Shown here: one piece after another, positions 63,523 to 64,000 of the stretch
How positions within the stretch are numbered: the stretch's first letter is position 1
How the letters are laid out: each line of letters opens with the position of its first letter
Assembly: GCA_030697165.1 (NCBI GenBank)
Contig: JAUYQQ010000001.1
Coordinates: 248,001-312,000, forward strand
Length of the DNA: 64,000 bases
From: Acidobacteriota bacterium
GTDB lineage: Bacteria; Acidobacteriota; Vicinamibacteria; Vicinamibacterales; UBA2999
Direction of reading: 5' to 3'
Position numbers and translations under genes: made by a program
The notes under the pieces: generated by a model
The model's database searches: none
Seen by the model: only the letters and a program-made list of their open reading frames with translations
What the model was told of the DNA's origin: nothing

Positions 63523-64000
63523 TCAGCGGCCGACCGCCTCCAATGGAATGAATGTCGTGCCCGCGACGGGCAACTGGAGCACGAACTTGCGCATGTCCCA
63601 CGCATAGGTCGGGCAGCGCTCGGCGCACAGGCCGCAGTGCAGGCAGACGTTCTCGTCTTTCACCATCAGCCGTCCGGTCTGCTTGAGCGGGGACGAGTGG
63701 AACAGCGCCTGCTCGAGGTTCTCGGCCGGCGCCAGGGTCTGGGCACGGAGTTCGGCCTCGGTTTCCGCACTAGGAATAAGAGTCAAGCAGTCCACCGGGC
63801 AGATGTCGATGCAGGCATCGCACTCGATGCACAACGAATCGGTGAAGTGCGTCTCGACGTCGCAGTTGAGGCAGCGCTCCACTTCGGCGCGGGTCTGCTC
63901 TTCGGTGAAGCCCTCTTCCACTTCCATGGTCATCTTCGAGAAGCGCAGCGGCAACTCGACGTGCTTCATCTTCTGACGCTGCACCGGGTCGTAGTTGTTG
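63523..64000 (-). CDS. 4Fe-4S oxidoreductase, C-terminal part (continues beyond the window)
   Basis: The frame is open to base 64000 and reads NNYDPVQRQKMKHVELPLRF before the first ATG, so the N-terminus is outside. The visible 158 residues hold an N-terminal linker (VEEGFTEEQTRAEVERCLNCD), and a two-cluster ferredoxin-like domain with CIECDACIDICPVDC and CLHCGLCAERCPT. This is the usual tail of GltD-like FAD/NAD-binding proteins fused to ferredoxin that sit upstream of korAB and probably exchange electrons between NAD(P)H and ferredoxin. The FAD part cannot be checked here. Confidence 0.8.
   Translation of the reverse strand, partial: NNYDPVQRQKMKHVELPLRFSKMTMEVEEGFTEEQTRAEVERCLNCDVETHFTDSLCIECDACIDICPVDCLTLIPSAETEAELRAQTLAPAENLEQALFHSSPLKQTGRLMVKDENVCLHCGLCAERCPTYAWDMRKFVLQLPVAGTTFIPLEAVGR

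Noticed and set aside
1-64000. tRNA, rRNA, tmRNA or phage/integrase genes
   Set aside because: Intergenic regions were read through; none had a recognisable RNA gene pattern or mobile-element gene.

Overview
The window is high-GC bacterial DNA with dense, mostly short-gapped genes. It most likely comes from an Acidobacteriota chromosome (Vicinamibacteria-like). This is inferred from a duplicated-orphan ABC permease (ADOP/MacB-FtsX type), an Oar-like carboxypeptidase-regulatory TonB receptor, an ECF sigma/anti-sigma/CHAT operon and many two-component proteins. No rRNA, tRNA, CRISPR array, transposase or phage gene was seen. Both ends cut through genes: the 3' part of a TonB receptor on the left, and the C-terminal part of a 4Fe-4S oxidoreductase on the right.

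Layout. 1-5.3 kb: TonB receptor tail, PepSY membrane protein, QueD, a four-helix-bundle gene bracketed by inverted 14-bp tandem arrays, an ADOP permease, a small conserved protein and an EVE protein. 5.3-12.2 kb: a pyrimidine/hydantoin catabolism cluster (aldehyde dehydrogenase, NCS1 permease, PreA-like dehydrogenase and a beta-lactamase-fold hydrolase on the minus strand; dihydropyrimidinase divergent). 12.3-20.9 kb: patatin, cupin, metallo-beta-lactamase-fold hydrolase, a GNAT-nitrilase fusion lacking its catalytic cysteine, amidohydrolase, TM-helix channel, AmpG-like MFS, a toxin-antitoxin pair whose toxin has an internal deletion, and a cyanophycinase. 21-31 kb: a minus-strand operon of secreted proteins, including a giant (about 2330 aa) cadherin/Ig-repeat protein and a choice-of-anchor plus collagen-like protein. 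Its divergent partner (30.9-34.9 kb) is ECF sigma, membrane anti-sigma and a TPR-CHAT protease.

35-47 kb: Oar-like receptor, two histidine kinases, relics of a duplicated kinase/regulator locus, two near-identical CsbD cassettes (283 bp each), an ExeA-like ATPase with a SPOR domain, and a polysaccharide deacetylase. 47-53.4 kb: PEP carboxylase, lipoprotein, PHP protein, M42-type peptidase, VanZ protein. 53.6-59.2 kb: a molybdopterin oxidoreductase operon (PsrA-, PsrB- and NrfD/PsrC-like) that also encodes an outer-membrane porin and a small periplasmic protein resembling the ExtI/ExtJ pair of selenite/tellurite-reduction clusters. 59.3-64 kb: SRPBCC protein, a VapC/Phd-type toxin-antitoxin pair, and 2-oxoacid:ferredoxin oxidoreductase KorAB with an associated iron-sulfur protein.

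The most interesting features are: (i) the sigma/anti-sigma/CHAT operon, in which the anti-sigma and the protease appear to share a C-terminal periplasmic domain and which faces the giant surface-protein operon; (ii) the Psr-type respiratory operon with its own porin; and (iii) several decayed or duplicated pieces (CsbD cassettes, kinase/regulator ghost, Phd relic, cyanophycinase relic, gutted nucleotidyltransferase) showing active small-scale rearrangement.
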